DNA from: Streptomyces cyaneus
GTDB lineage: Bacteria > Actinomycetota > Actinomycetes > Streptomycetales > Streptomycetaceae
Assembly: GCF_004028635.1 (NCBI RefSeq)
Contig: NZ_RQJW01000005.1
Location: 124,001 to 188,000 of the forward strand
Direction of reading: 5' to 3'
DNA length: 64,000 bases
A program made the translations under genes and the position numbers. The notes below the pieces were generated by a model that was given only the letters and a program-made list of their open reading frames with translations, searched no databases and was not told the DNA's origin. Position 1 is the stretch's first letter. Each line of letters opens with the position of its first letter. Below, in pieces: positions 42,909-52,988 of this stretch.

Positions 42909-43004
42909 TTCTCGGCTCTGGCAGAGGCGTGATCGTCGGCTCTGTCATCGCTTTGTCAGCCGCTGTTCCCGATGGGGGCAGCGGCTGGCGCGTATCAAGG
43001 AGAC

Positions 43005-43607
43005 ATGGACGTGACGAGCGACCCGAGCGCGCCTTGGCTGATCGCCGGCCTCGGTAATCCGGGACCCGAGTACGCGATGAACCGGCACAACGTGGGGTTC
43101 ATGGTGGCGGATCTGCTGGCCGGGCGGATCGGGGGGAAGTTCAAGCGGGCCGGTAAGGCTCAGGCGCAGGTCGTGGAGGGGCGGATCGGGCCGCCGGGGC
43201 CGTTGAACCGGCGGGTGGTTTTGGTGAAGCCGATGTCGTACATGAATCTTTCCGGTGGTCCGCTCAATGCCTTGCGGGATTTCTACAAGGTGCCGGTGGG
43301 CAACATCGTGGCTGTTCATGACGAGTTGGACATCGATTACGGCATGCTGCGGCTGAAGCTGGGTGGCGGGGACAACGGGCACAACGGGCTGAAGTCGATG
43401 ACGAAGGTGATGGGTTCGGACTATCACCGGGTGCGGTTCGGGATCGGGCGGCCTCCGGGGCGTATGCCGGTGGCGGACTTCGTGTTGAAGGATTTCGGGT
43501 CGGCGGAGCGCAAGGAGTTGGACTACTTCGTGGACCGTGCGGCGGACGCGGTGGAGTGTCTGGTGATCGAGGGGTTGGAGCGGGCGCAAAGCACGTACAA
43601 CTCGTGA
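43005..43607 (+). CDS. pth: Peptidyl-tRNA hydrolase
   Basis: 200 aa from ATG 43005 with AAGGAG upstream. It recycles tRNA by cleaving peptidyl-tRNA drop-off products. The conserved GLGNPGPEYAMNRHNVGFM has the catalytic His, then KPMSYMNLSG and VHDELDIDYG with the catalytic Asp region, and GGGDNGHNGLKSM for tRNA binding. It follows rplY by 96 bases, an order (rplY-pth) conserved in many Gram-positives. A hairpin at 43651-43677 lies after it. Confidence 0.98.
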   Translation: MDVTSDPSAPWLIAGLGNPGPEYAMNRHNVGFMVADLLAGRIGGKFKRAGKAQAQVVEGRIGPPGPLNRRVVLVKPMSYMNLSGGPLNALRDFYKVPVGNIVAVHDELDIDYGMLRLKLGGGDNGHNGLKSMTKVMGSDYHRVRFGIGRPPGRMPVADFVLKDFGSAERKELDYFVDRAADAVECLVIEGLERAQSTYNS

Positions 43608-43650
43608 ATTGTCCGCCCGCTCGACCGGGCCGAGGTTGACCGGGCGTGGG

Positions 43651-43677
43651 GGCATGGCCAAGGATCGCGGCCATGCC
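43651..43677 (+). promoter_or_regulatory. Hairpin after pth that includes the start codon of the next gene
   Basis: GGCATGGCC (43651-43659) and GGCCATGCC (43669-43677) form a perfect 9-bp stem with loop AAGGATCGC. The loop holds the AAGGA ribosome site and the 3' arm the ATG of the membrane protein gene (43673). It may terminate pth transcripts, mask translation of the next gene, or both. Confidence 0.6.
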
Positions 43678-44161
43678 TTCTGCCGTTGTTTCCAGTCAGG
43701 GCGCTGTGGCCGTGCTGCGGTTCGGGCGTCTCGCGGCGATGGGTACGGTCGCGGCGCTGATTCTGATCGCGGGTGTGTGGGCGTCGTGGGGTACGGCGCA
43801 CCATGTGATGCTGACGAAGGGGCGGGAGAGCGGCACGATCGAGGTGACGCGGTGTGGTGCTCACACGTGCAGTGGGCCGTACGCGCCGATCTCGGCGGGG
43901 TCGCAGCCGCGGGAGTCGGTCGTCATCGAGAAGAACGTGGCGGTGCGTAAGGGGCAGACGTACACGGTTGTGGTGAAGCCGGGTAGTGACGATGTCGTAC
44001 GGTCCGGGCCCGCGGGTGTTCTCTACGCCTGGGTTCCGCTGGGTGGTGCGCTGTTGCTGGCTTCGGTCGTTGTCGCAGGTGGGCTGCGGCGGACGCGGGC
44101 GGCGTGGGTGATGGCCGGGTCGGGGATCGCGCTGCTGACGGCAGCTTTCGTGACGATCTGA
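43673..44161 (+). CDS. Small membrane protein, unknown function
   Basis: 162 aa if started at ATG 43673; a GTG nine codons upstream is possible. An N-terminal hydrophobic helix (about 20-45), an extracytoplasmic middle with two Cys (RCGAHTCSGPYAP) likely disulfide-bonded, a beta-like stretch (VAVRKGQTYTVVVKPGSDD), and two C-terminal helices. I do not recognise a family. The start lies in a hairpin, so translation may be controlled. It is followed 138 bases later by the surface-protein gene on the same strand; both are cell-envelope proteins, but no link is shown. Confidence 0.68.
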   Translation: MPSAVVSSQGAVAVLRFGRLAAMGTVAALILIAGVWASWGTAHHVMLTKGRESGTIEVTRCGAHTCSGPYAPISAGSQPRESVVIEKNVAVRKGQTYTVVVKPGSDDVVRSGPAGVLYAWVPLGGALLLASVVVAGGLRRTRAAWVMAGSGIALLTAAFVTI

Positions 44162-44298
44162 GGATTTCGGCGTTCTCCATGTCTGTGGAGGATCTGAGTG
44201 TTCTCTGTTCGTGATTGACCTGGGGTCAGTGCGGGCTGGATGCTGAGCCGCCCCCTCCACATCTTCCCGTTCCTTTCACGAAGATGGACTACTGCCTC

Positions 44299-44973
44299 AT
44301 GCGAACCCTCACCCGCGTCGGCGCTCTGTCCGCCGTCGCCGCGGCCGCTGTTTTCTCCGCACCGGCCGCCGCTCACGCGACCGCTCCCGGTGACAACGGC
44401 ACCGTCAAGATCCACGACGCCACTACTGGCGAGGAGCTGCGCAAGAACGAGCCGCACGTGTGCGAGTTCTACCTGGACGCGTTCGGTTTCGACAGCGTTC
44501 AGAAGGTCGACTGGCACATCGAGGCGTGGGCGCCGACCGCCGCCGTCAAGGGCGAGACGGTGAAGTCCGGTGCGATCACCCTGGACGGCGAGGGTCATGG
44601 CCGTACGGAGGACATGACGCTGGCCGATGGGCACTACAAGCTGTTCTGGAACTTCGAGGGCGAGAACGGCTCCGCCAAGCACAAGGTGTTCTGGACGGAC
44701 TGCGAGGACGAGGAGCCGGGTGGCGGCGGCACGGCCTCGCCGTCCGCCTCGGCGTCCCCGTCCGGCACGCCGGGCGAGTCCACCACCGACCCGGGCGCGA
44801 GCCCGTCGACGTCCTCCGAGGGCGACCCGGCGGCGTCCCCGTCGCCGCAGGGCGGCGCCGAGGGTGACCTCGCCGAGACCGGTAACGGTGCTCCGGTGGG
44901 CCTGCTGTCGGCGGCTGCGGCGGCGCTGCTGGGCGCGGGCGGGTACCTGGTGTTCCGGCGTCGTAAGGCCTGA
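44299..44973 (+). CDS. Sortase-anchored surface protein (LAETG)
   Basis: 224 aa from ATG 44299; an ATG five codons earlier (44284) adds MDYCL and is slightly better placed for a ribosome site. Signal peptide (RTLTRVGALSAVAAAAVFS, cleavage after AHA). A globular 110-residue region follows with two Cys (HVCEFYLDAFGFD and WTDCEDEE). Then comes a Ser/Pro/Ala/Thr-rich wall-spanning stretch, and a sorting signal LAETG with a hydrophobic helix and RRRKA tail. LAxTG motifs are cut by class E sortases in Streptomyces, so the protein should be covalently linked to peptidoglycan. The N-terminal domain resembles small secreted beta-sandwich proteins of unknown role. Confidence 0.88.
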   Translation: MRTLTRVGALSAVAAAAVFSAPAAAHATAPGDNGTVKIHDATTGEELRKNEPHVCEFYLDAFGFDSVQKVDWHIEAWAPTAAVKGETVKSGAITLDGEGHGRTEDMTLADGHYKLFWNFEGENGSAKHKVFWTDCEDEEPGGGGTASPSASASPSGTPGESTTDPGASPSTSSEGDPAASPSPQGGAEGDLAETGNGAPVGLLSAAAAALLGAGGYLVFRRRKA

Positions 44974-44993
44974 TCGCCGGGGTTGTGGAACGA

Positions 44994-45032
44994 ACGGTGC
45001 CCCCGTGCTCGTACGAAGCACGGGGGCACCGT
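44994..45032. terminator. Bidirectional terminator between LAETG protein gene and ppc
   Basis: A perfect 16-bp stem ACGGTGCCCCCGTGCT / AGCACGGGGGCACCGT with loop CGTACGA, 20 bases after the surface-protein stop and 15 bases after the ppc stop on the other strand. Confidence 0.93.
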
Positions 45033-45047
45033 CATGTGCGGGGTTGT

Positions 45048-47777
<2,730 letters not shown>

Positions 47778-47950
47778 AGGTGCGGCTCCTTGCAGTGTTG
47801 AAGCTCGTCCGGGAGGGAACCCGGCGCCCTGGGGCCGCGCGGCGGGGGCCGCATACGGCTCCTGGCATCCGGGAAGAATTCAGAGCGGACCGCGCTGTCC
47901 GACCGACTCCAAGGATAGGTGTCCATGCGGACGCGCAGTCTCTCGGGCTC

Positions 47951-48028
47951 TTGCCGCCGGGCGACGCACTGCCATACTTACGACGCCGTAGGTTACGGAA
48001 CCGTAGGGTCCGATGTAACGGAACCTGG
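47951..48028 (+). promoter_or_regulatory. Desaturase promoter with CCGTA/TACGG operator cluster
   Basis: TTGCCG (47951-47956) and CATACT (47973-47978), spacer 16, form the best promoter in the 309-base ppc/desaturase gap. Immediately downstream, overlapping the expected start of transcription, are interleaved dyads CCGTA-N3-TACGG (47986-47998) and TACGG-AA-CCGTA (47994-48005), then a further GTAACGGAACC (48015-48025). This is a good operator for the TetR protein encoded in the same operon. The remainder of the gap shows no gene. Confidence 0.6.
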
Positions 48029-48086
48029 GAACAGTTCCCGCGACCCGGCACCTGCCACAACCCTCGAAACCCCACAGGGGACGCCC

Positions 48087-49097
48087 ATGACCACGAGCTC
48101 CGATGTGATCGAAGACGCCCCGAAGGCGAACGACGACACCACGACCACCTCTGCCACGCTGGGCGGGGAGAAGAAGCGGTCGATCGAGCAGATCGCGCTC
48201 CTCCTCTTCATCACCGTCCCGTTCGTCGCGCTCGTCGCGGCGGTTCCGCTGGCCTGGGGCTGGGGAGTGAGCTGGCTCGACCTCGGCCTGATGGTCTTCT
48301 TCTACTTCCTGGGCTGCCACGGCATCACGATCGGCTTCCACCGCTACTTCACCCATGGTTCGTTCAAGGCCAAGCGGCCCCTGCGGATCGCGCTGGCGGT
48401 CGCGGGCTCGATGGCGGTCGAGGGCCCGATCGTGCGCTGGGTGGCCGACCATCGCAAGCACCACAAGTTCTCGGACGCCGAGGGCGACCCGCACTCCCCG
48501 TGGCGGTTCGGCGAGACCCTTCCGGCCCTGATGAAGGGCCTGTGGTGGGCGCACATCGGATGGATGTTCGACGAGGAGCAGACGCCGCAGGAGAAGTACG
48601 CGCCGGATCTGGTCAAGGACCCGGCGATCCGCGCGATCTCCCGTCAGTTCATCTACTGGACGATGCTCTCGCTGGCCCTGCCCGCCCTGATCGGCGGTCT
48701 GGTGACGATGTCCTGGTGGGGCGCGTTCACGGGGTTCTTCTGGGGCTCGCTCGTCCGGGTGGCCCTGCTGCACCACGTGACGTGGTCGATCAACTCGATC
48801 TGCCACGCGGTGGGCAAGCGTCCGTTCAAGTCGCGTGACCGCTCGGGCAACGTGTGGTGGCTGGCGGTCCTGTCGTGCGGCGAGTCCTGGCACAACCTGC
48901 ACCACGCCGACCCGACCTCCGCGCGGCACGGTGTGGAGCGCGGGCAGATCGACTCCTCGGCGCGGTTCATCCGCTGGTTCGAGATGCTCGGCTGGGCCTA
49001 TGACGTGCGCTGGCCGTCACGCTCGCGTATCGATTCACGCCGGAACACCGAGGAAGGCGGCTCCCGGCGCCGGAAGGAGCCTGCGAAGGCGGCATGA
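48087..49097 (+). CDS. Membrane fatty-acid desaturase (delta-9 type)
   Basis: 336 aa from ATG 48087 (CAGGGG upstream). A di-iron acyl-CoA/acyl-lipid desaturase. Three His boxes are intact: GFHRYFTH (H85, H90), DHRKHH (H122, H125, H126) and HNLHH near residue 275; membrane helices at about 36-60, 65-80, 200-240. The Thr/Lys-rich N-terminal 30 residues are variable. It introduces a cis double bond into saturated acyl chains to tune membrane fluidity. The stop overlaps the start of a tetR gene by four bases, and a CCGTA/TACGG operator cluster lies at its promoter, so autoregulated control by that repressor is likely. Confidence 0.95.
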   Translation: MTTSSDVIEDAPKANDDTTTTSATLGGEKKRSIEQIALLLFITVPFVALVAAVPLAWGWGVSWLDLGLMVFFYFLGCHGITIGFHRYFTHGSFKAKRPLRIALAVAGSMAVEGPIVRWVADHRKHHKFSDAEGDPHSPWRFGETLPALMKGLWWAHIGWMFDEEQTPQEKYAPDLVKDPAIRAISRQFIYWTMLSLALPALIGGLVTMSWWGAFTGFFWGSLVRVALLHHVTWSINSICHAVGKRPFKSRDRSGNVWWLAVLSCGESWHNLHHADPTSARHGVERGQIDSSARFIRWFEMLGWAYDVRWPSRSRIDSRRNTEEGGSRRRKEPAKAA

Positions 49098-49771
49098 TTG
49101 ACGGCGTGGCGACCGACTCCAGCAGCACCCCGAGCAATGAGAAGCCGCGGCGTGCGCGGCGCACCCGGATGACGGGCGCCGAGCGCCGCCAGCAGCTTCT
49201 GGAGATCGGTCGCACCCTTTTTGCCGCGAAGGGCTTCGAGGGCACGTCGGTGGAGGAGATCGCCGCGAAGGCGGGCGTCTCGAAGCCGGTGGTGTACGAG
49301 CACTTCGGTGGCAAGGAGGGCCTGTACGCGGTCGTGGTGGACCGTGAGATGCGCCGCCTGCTGGACATGGTGACGAGCTCCCTGACGGCCGGGCACCCCC
49401 GGGAACTGTGCGAGCAGGCGGCCTTCGCGCTGCTGGACTACATCGAGGAGTACACGGACGGCTTCCGCATCCTGGTCCGTGACTCGCCGATCCCGCAGTC
49501 GACGGGTTCCTTCGCGTCTCTCATCTCGGACATCGCCACCCAGGTGGAGGACATCCTGGGCCGCGAGTTCAAGAGCCGCGGCTTCGACCCCAAGCTGGCC
49601 CCGCTGTACGCGCAGGCCCTGGTCGGGATGGTCGCCCTGACCGGCCAGTGGTGGCTGGACGTCCGCCGCCCGAAGAAGGCGGAGGTGGCGGCCCATCTGG
49701 TGAACCTGGCCTGGCACGGGCTGGACGGCCTGGAGCCGAAGCCGCGACTGATAGGGCACCGCAAGAGCTAG
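49094..49771 (+). CDS. TetR-family regulator of the desaturase operon
   Basis: 225 aa, ATG overlapping the desaturase TGA. The N-terminal HTH is classical: RRQQLLEIGRTLFAAKGFEGTSVEEIAAKAGVSKPVVYEHFGGKEGLYAVV (about residues 30-80). The ligand domain is all-helical and ends in a basic tail. Co-transcription with a desaturase suggests that it senses acyl-CoA or free fatty acid and binds the CCGTA/TACGG dyads upstream of the operon. Its TAG stop is read through the same CTAG as the stop of the convergent csbD gene. Repressor or activator cannot be decided here. Confidence 0.9.
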   Translation: MIDGVATDSSSTPSNEKPRRARRTRMTGAERRQQLLEIGRTLFAAKGFEGTSVEEIAAKAGVSKPVVYEHFGGKEGLYAVVVDREMRRLLDMVTSSLTAGHPRELCEQAAFALLDYIEEYTDGFRILVRDSPIPQSTGSFASLISDIATQVEDILGREFKSRGFDPKLAPLYAQALVGMVALTGQWWLDVRRPKKAEVAAHLVNLAWHGLDGLEPKPRLIGHRKS

Positions 49772-49941
49772 CCCTTGAAGGTGTCCTTCCCCTTCTCCTT
49801 CATCTGGCGGGCGTTGCCCTTCCTCTTCTCGGCCTTGCCTTCGGCGGTCAGCTCCTCGTTGCCGACCGTGCGGCCCATCGTTTCCTTGGCCTTGCCCTTC
49901 AGCTGTTCTTTCTTACCCCTGGCCTTCTCTTCCTTCGCCAC
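49768..49941 (-). CDS. CsbD-family stress protein
   Basis: 57 aa from GTG 49941 (AGGAG eight bases upstream); the longer frame has no site. A highly charged helical protein with EQLKGKAKETMGRTVGNEEL and TAEGKAEKRKGNARQ, the CsbD repeat pattern, ending KDTFKG. CsbD proteins are general-stress proteins under sigma-B-type control with unknown mechanism. It converges on tetR: the two genes share the palindromic CTAG as stop codons. Confidence 0.88.
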   Translation of the reverse strand: MAKEEKARGKKEQLKGKAKETMGRTVGNEELTAEGKAEKRKGNARQMKEKGKDTFKG

Positions 49942-50019
49942 GTCCCTCACTCCTCGCAAGGCTTGACGTCGTGGTCCACCCAGCGGGTGACCCTCCGCGG
50001 TGGCGCTCAAACAGAGGGC

Positions 50020-50388
50020 TCAAACAACGGTCACCGGTTCCAGGAACTCCAGCCGGTTGCCGGCGGGGTCGTACGAGTAGAACCGCTTGTGCCCCGGCAG
50101 GTTCTCGTCCCAGGTGACGGCCGCTCCTCGGTCCGCCAGCCGGGCCGCGTACGCCTCGATGCCGGTGACCCGAAGCCCGGGGTGCGCCTTCTTCGACGGC
50201 CGGAAGTTCTCCTCGATCCCCAGGTGCAGTTGCACGGACTGGGCCTGGAACCAGCACCCTCCCCGCGCCGCGAGTACAGGCGGCTTCGGGACCTCGGTCA
50301 TGCCGAGGACATCGACGTAGTACGCGCGCAGCCGGTCCTCGGACCCCCGCGGGGCGGCGAGCTGGACGTGGTCGACGGCGGTGAGCAA
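50020..50388 (-). CDS. VOC (glyoxalase/bleomycin-resistance fold) protein
   Basis: 122 aa from TTG 50388, which sits after AAGGAGG; no ATG or GTG gives the conserved N-terminus. Typical two-module VOC fold: AVDHVQLAAPRGSEDRLRAYYVDVLGM at the start, VQLHLGIEENF in the middle, a YAARLADRGAAVTW segment, and YDPAGNRLEFLEP at the end. Metal ligands would be His in DHVQL, His in LHLGI and Glu in LEFLE. The ribosome site overlaps the end of the methyltransferase gene, so the two are translationally linked. The substrate is unknown. Confidence 0.88.
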   Translation of the reverse strand: MLTAVDHVQLAAPRGSEDRLRAYYVDVLGMTEVPKPPVLAARGGCWFQAQSVQLHLGIEENFRPSKKAHPGLRVTGIEAYAARLADRGAAVTWDENLPGHKRFYSYDPAGNRLEFLEPVTVV

Positions 50389-50390
50389 GG

Positions 50391-51197
50391 TCAGGCCTCC
50401 TTGCGGGCGACGGCGAAGATCCTGCGGAACGGGAACGGCGTGCCGTGTGCGCCGGGCGGGTACGCCTCCCGCAGGGCCGCCCGGTAGTCGTGCAGGAAGG
50501 CTTCCCGCTGGTCGGGGGTGTCGGCGAGGGCCGTCAGGATGGGGCGCAGGCCTGTTCCCTTCACCCAGTCCAGTACTGGATCCTCGCCGGTCAGGAGATG
50601 GACGTACGTCGTCTCCCAGACGTCCGCGGTGCAGCCCAGGCCGGTCAGCGCGGCCAGGTAGGCCTGCGGGGTGAGCACGGCGTCGTCGTGGCGCAGGGTG
50701 TCGGTGAGGCCGTGGCGGTGGGCGAGGTCGCGCATCAGGCGGTGGCTCGGGGCGTCGAAGTTGCCGGGGACCTGGAAGGCGAGGGTGCCGCCGGGGCGCA
50801 GGCCCCGCACCCAGTCCGCGAACCGGTCCACGTGCCCGGGCACCCACTGCAGGGTGGCATTGCTGATGATCAGGTCGTACGGCTCCCCGGGCGTCCACGT
50901 CCGTACGTCGGCGTGGGCGAAGTCGAGGCGGCCGCCGCCCGGCGTCGGCCCTTCGTGCTCGACGTGAGCCTTGTCGAGCATGTCGGCGGAGTTGTCGTAG
51001 CCGGTGATCCGGGCCGTGGGCCAGCGCTGCGCGAGCAGGGCGGTGACGTTGCCGGGGCCGCAGCCCAGGTCGGCGATGCGGGGCCGCTCGGCGGGGAGGT
51101 CGGGGACCCGGGCGAGGAGGTCGGTGAAGGGGCGGGCGCGGTGGTCGGCGTGACGCAGGTACTGGACGGGATCCCAGGTGGGGGCGGCAGCGGACAT
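50391..51197 (-). CDS. tam: Trans-aconitate 2-methyltransferase-like enzyme
   Basis: 268 aa from ATG 51197, eight bases after AGGAGG. A class I SAM methyltransferase: motif I IADLGCGPGNVTALLA (about 42-57), an acidic GYDNSADML, then YDLIISNATLQWVPGH, and GLRPGGTLAFQVPGNFDAPSH. These NATLQWV and PGNFDAPSH segments are the Tam signature. Tam esterifies trans-aconitate, a by-product that inhibits the TCA cycle. It is divergent from a marR gene across 95 bases containing a perfect palindrome, which overlaps its likely promoter (AGTATC, minus strand GATACT). Confidence 0.88.
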   Translation of the reverse strand: MSAAAPTWDPVQYLRHADHRARPFTDLLARVPDLPAERPRIADLGCGPGNVTALLAQRWPTARITGYDNSADMLDKAHVEHEGPTPGGGRLDFAHADVRTWTPGEPYDLIISNATLQWVPGHVDRFADWVRGLRPGGTLAFQVPGNFDAPSHRLMRDLAHRHGLTDTLRHDDAVLTPQAYLAALTGLGCTADVWETTYVHLLTGEDPVLDWVKGTGLRPILTALADTPDQREAFLHDYRAALREAYPPGAHGTPFPFRRIFAVARKEA

Positions 51198-51243
51198 GGG
51201 CAAGGCCTCCTGTCTGTCGCTCTCCAGCCTGCCCCCGCAAGTA

Positions 51244-51257
51244 TCTTGACGTCAAGA
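51244..51257. promoter_or_regulatory. Perfect palindrome TCTTGACGTCAAGA, probable MarR operator
   Basis: A 14-bp perfect palindrome between divergent tam and marR. It overlaps a GATACT -10 candidate for tam (minus strand, 51240-51245) and contains TTGACG. Size and symmetry fit a MarR-family dimer site. Confidence 0.68.
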
Positions 51258-51279
51258 GACTTCACGTCGACACAACCAC

Positions 51280-51285
51280 TACACT
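51280..51285 (+). promoter_or_regulatory. -10 element of a leaderless marR transcript
   Basis: TACACT followed seven bases later by ATG 51293, with no ribosome site between. The start of transcription would be at or next to the ATG, giving a leaderless mRNA. The -35 is weak (AGACTT, 17 bases upstream). Confidence 0.5.
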
Positions 51286-51292
51286 GATCTCC

Positions 51293-51790
51293 ATGGAGGA
51301 CGAGGTCGATCGGCTGGTCGCAGCGTGGCGCCGGGAGCGCCCGGACCTCGACGTGGAACCGCTCGAGGTGCTCAGCCGGGTGAGCAGACTGGCCCGGCAT
51401 CTGGACCGCGCACGGCGGCTTGCCTTCTCCGAGCACAGCCTGGAGCCCTGGGAGTTCGACGTACTGACCGCGCTCAGGCGCGCGGGTACGCCGTATCAGC
51501 TCTCCCCGGGACAGCTGCTGACGCAGACCCTGGTCACCTCGGGCACGATGACCAACCGCATCGACCGCCTGGCCAAGAAGGGCCTCGTGGAGCGCCTCCC
51601 CGACCCCAGTGACCGGCGCGGCGTCCTCGTCCGCCTCACGGACGAGGGCCGCGACCGCGCGGACCAGGCGCTCGCCGGCCTGCTGGATCAGGAGCGCGCG
51701 ATCCTCGCGGAGCTGTCGCGCGCCCAGCGGGGTGAACTGGCCGGTCTGCTACGCCAGTTGACCGCCCCGTTCGACAACATCCCCGGCTGA
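51293..51790 (+). CDS. MarR-family regulator
   Basis: 165 aa from ATG 51293, probably leaderless. Winged-helix MarR fold: EPWEFDVLTALRRAG, then LVTSGTMTNRIDRLAKKGLVERLPDPSDRRGVLVRLTDEGRD with the recognition helix and the DRRGV wing. Dimer helices flank it (LSRVSRLARHLDRARRLAF and GELAGLLRQL). It is divergent from tam-VOC across a perfect palindrome, so it most likely represses that pair and itself until a small acid binds. No Cys is in the usual redox-sensing position, so it looks ligand- rather than oxidant-responsive. Confidence 0.9.
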   Translation: MEDEVDRLVAAWRRERPDLDVEPLEVLSRVSRLARHLDRARRLAFSEHSLEPWEFDVLTALRRAGTPYQLSPGQLLTQTLVTSGTMTNRIDRLAKKGLVERLPDPSDRRGVLVRLTDEGRDRADQALAGLLDQERAILAELSRAQRGELAGLLRQLTAPFDNIPG

Positions 51791-51840
51791 GCGCTCCGCT
51801 GGGGAGAGCCGAGTGGGGAGTGCCGCGATGGGTAGTCGGT

Positions 51841-51910
51841 CGTCTGCGGGCTCGTCGCGCCCGCGCGGCGGTAGCCGCATATCGACACAGCCCCGCGCCC
51901 CTTTGGGGCG
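51841..51910. repeat. Dispersed Streptomyces 3'-end repeat
   Basis: TCTGCGGGCTCGTCGCGCCC, then CGGCGGTAGCCGCATATCG and CACAGCCCCGCGCCCCTTTGGGGCG. The last part is a GCGCCCC-TTT-GGGGCG hairpin of a kind I recall as extremely common between Streptomyces genes. It lies in the 140-base gap between the convergent marR and LuxR-regulator genes and probably terminates both. Confidence 0.65.
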
Positions 51911-51930
51911 TTGCAGCTCAGCGGCGTTGA

Positions 51931-52704
51931 TCAGGCGCTGCTGCTTTCCTCCGGCATGATCCGGCCGGGAGGGCCCAGGTCCACCGGCCCGACCCCGGCG
52001 CGCCGCGCGAGCGCGACCGCGGCCAGCGTCGAGTGGACGCCCAGCTTGCCGAGGACGTTCTGCATGTGTGTACGGACGGTGTGCGGGGAGAGGTACAGGC
52101 GCTCGGCGACCGCCTTGCGCCCCAGTCCTGCCACCATGCAGCGCAGCACTTCGCGCTCCCTCGGCGTCAGCGACTCCACCAGCCGTTCGCTCTCGGTGCG
52201 GTGCTTGCGCGCGGCCGTCAACTCCCGCAGTACGCCCGTGAGCAGGGCCGGCGGCAGATGGGTCTCGTCGCGCAGGACACCGCGGATGACGGTGAGCAGC
52301 CGGGACAGCGAGCAGTCCTTGGCCACCCACCCGGACGCCCCGGCCTGCAGGGCGTGCGCGGCCCGGCGCGGATCGTCCTTCTCGGCGAGGACGACGATCC
52401 GTACGGCCGGCTGGGCGGTGCGGACGCCGGCGACGAGCGAGATGCCGTCGACGAGCCCGTCCTCGCCCACCTCCTGAACGGGCACGGCGGGCCGTATCCC
52501 CGCCACATTGCCACCCAGGTCGGCGTCGACGAGCAGGACATCGAACCGGCGCCCCTCGGCGGCCGCGCGCTCCAGGCTGCGCAGCGCGGCCGGGCCGCTG
52601 CCGGCGGCGGAGACGTCGACGTCTGGCTCGGCGGCCAGGGCGGCGGCGAGCGACTCGGCGAAGATGCGATGGTCGTCGACGACCAGCACTCGGATGCGAA
52701 CCAC
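51931..52704 (-). CDS. LuxR/NarL-type response regulator with enlarged receiver, orphan
   Basis: 257 aa from GTG 52704 (AAGGGGG upstream). Receiver: VLVVDDHRIFAESLA acidic pair, phosphoacceptor region FDVLLVDADLGG (Asp about 56-60), then an unusual insert of about 15-20 residues (NVAGIRPAVPVQEVGEDG), IVVLAEKDD, and GASGWVAKDCS with Lys. C-terminal LuxR HTH: LTPREREVLRCMVAGLGRKAVAERLYLSPHTVRTHMQNVLGKLGV. No kinase is adjacent; the orphan HisKA_3 kinase at 37-38.3 kb is one possible partner (inference). The C-terminal 25 residues are Gly/Pro-rich. It resembles the regulator at 59.4-60.1 kb. Confidence 0.9.
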   Translation of the reverse strand: MVRIRVLVVDDHRIFAESLAAALAAEPDVDVSAAGSGPAALRSLERAAAEGRRFDVLLVDADLGGNVAGIRPAVPVQEVGEDGLVDGISLVAGVRTAQPAVRIVVLAEKDDPRRAAHALQAGASGWVAKDCSLSRLLTVIRGVLRDETHLPPALLTGVLRELTAARKHRTESERLVESLTPREREVLRCMVAGLGRKAVAERLYLSPHTVRTHMQNVLGKLGVHSTLAAVALARRAGVGPVDLGPPGRIMPEESSSA

Positions 52705-52988
52705 GAAACCCCCTTCCCCAAGCTCTCGAAGAGCAGGGGATACCCCATCGTCATGAGGACGACACCGGGAGACGAACACGGTCGCGGGTACGACGCCCGA
52801 AGCATGATGGGCCGCACGGCCGCCGCCGTGCAGAAACTGCTACCCCCACTTCGGGCGTCGAACCCGACTTGTCTCGCCCCCTGATCAGCACCGGCCCCCA
52901 CCGGTGCCGTTCATCAGAGTACGGGCGGGGGGCAGGAGCGGAAGGTAATTTGCAGAACTGGTAGTCCGGCGCGTTTATGGTGAGCCGC

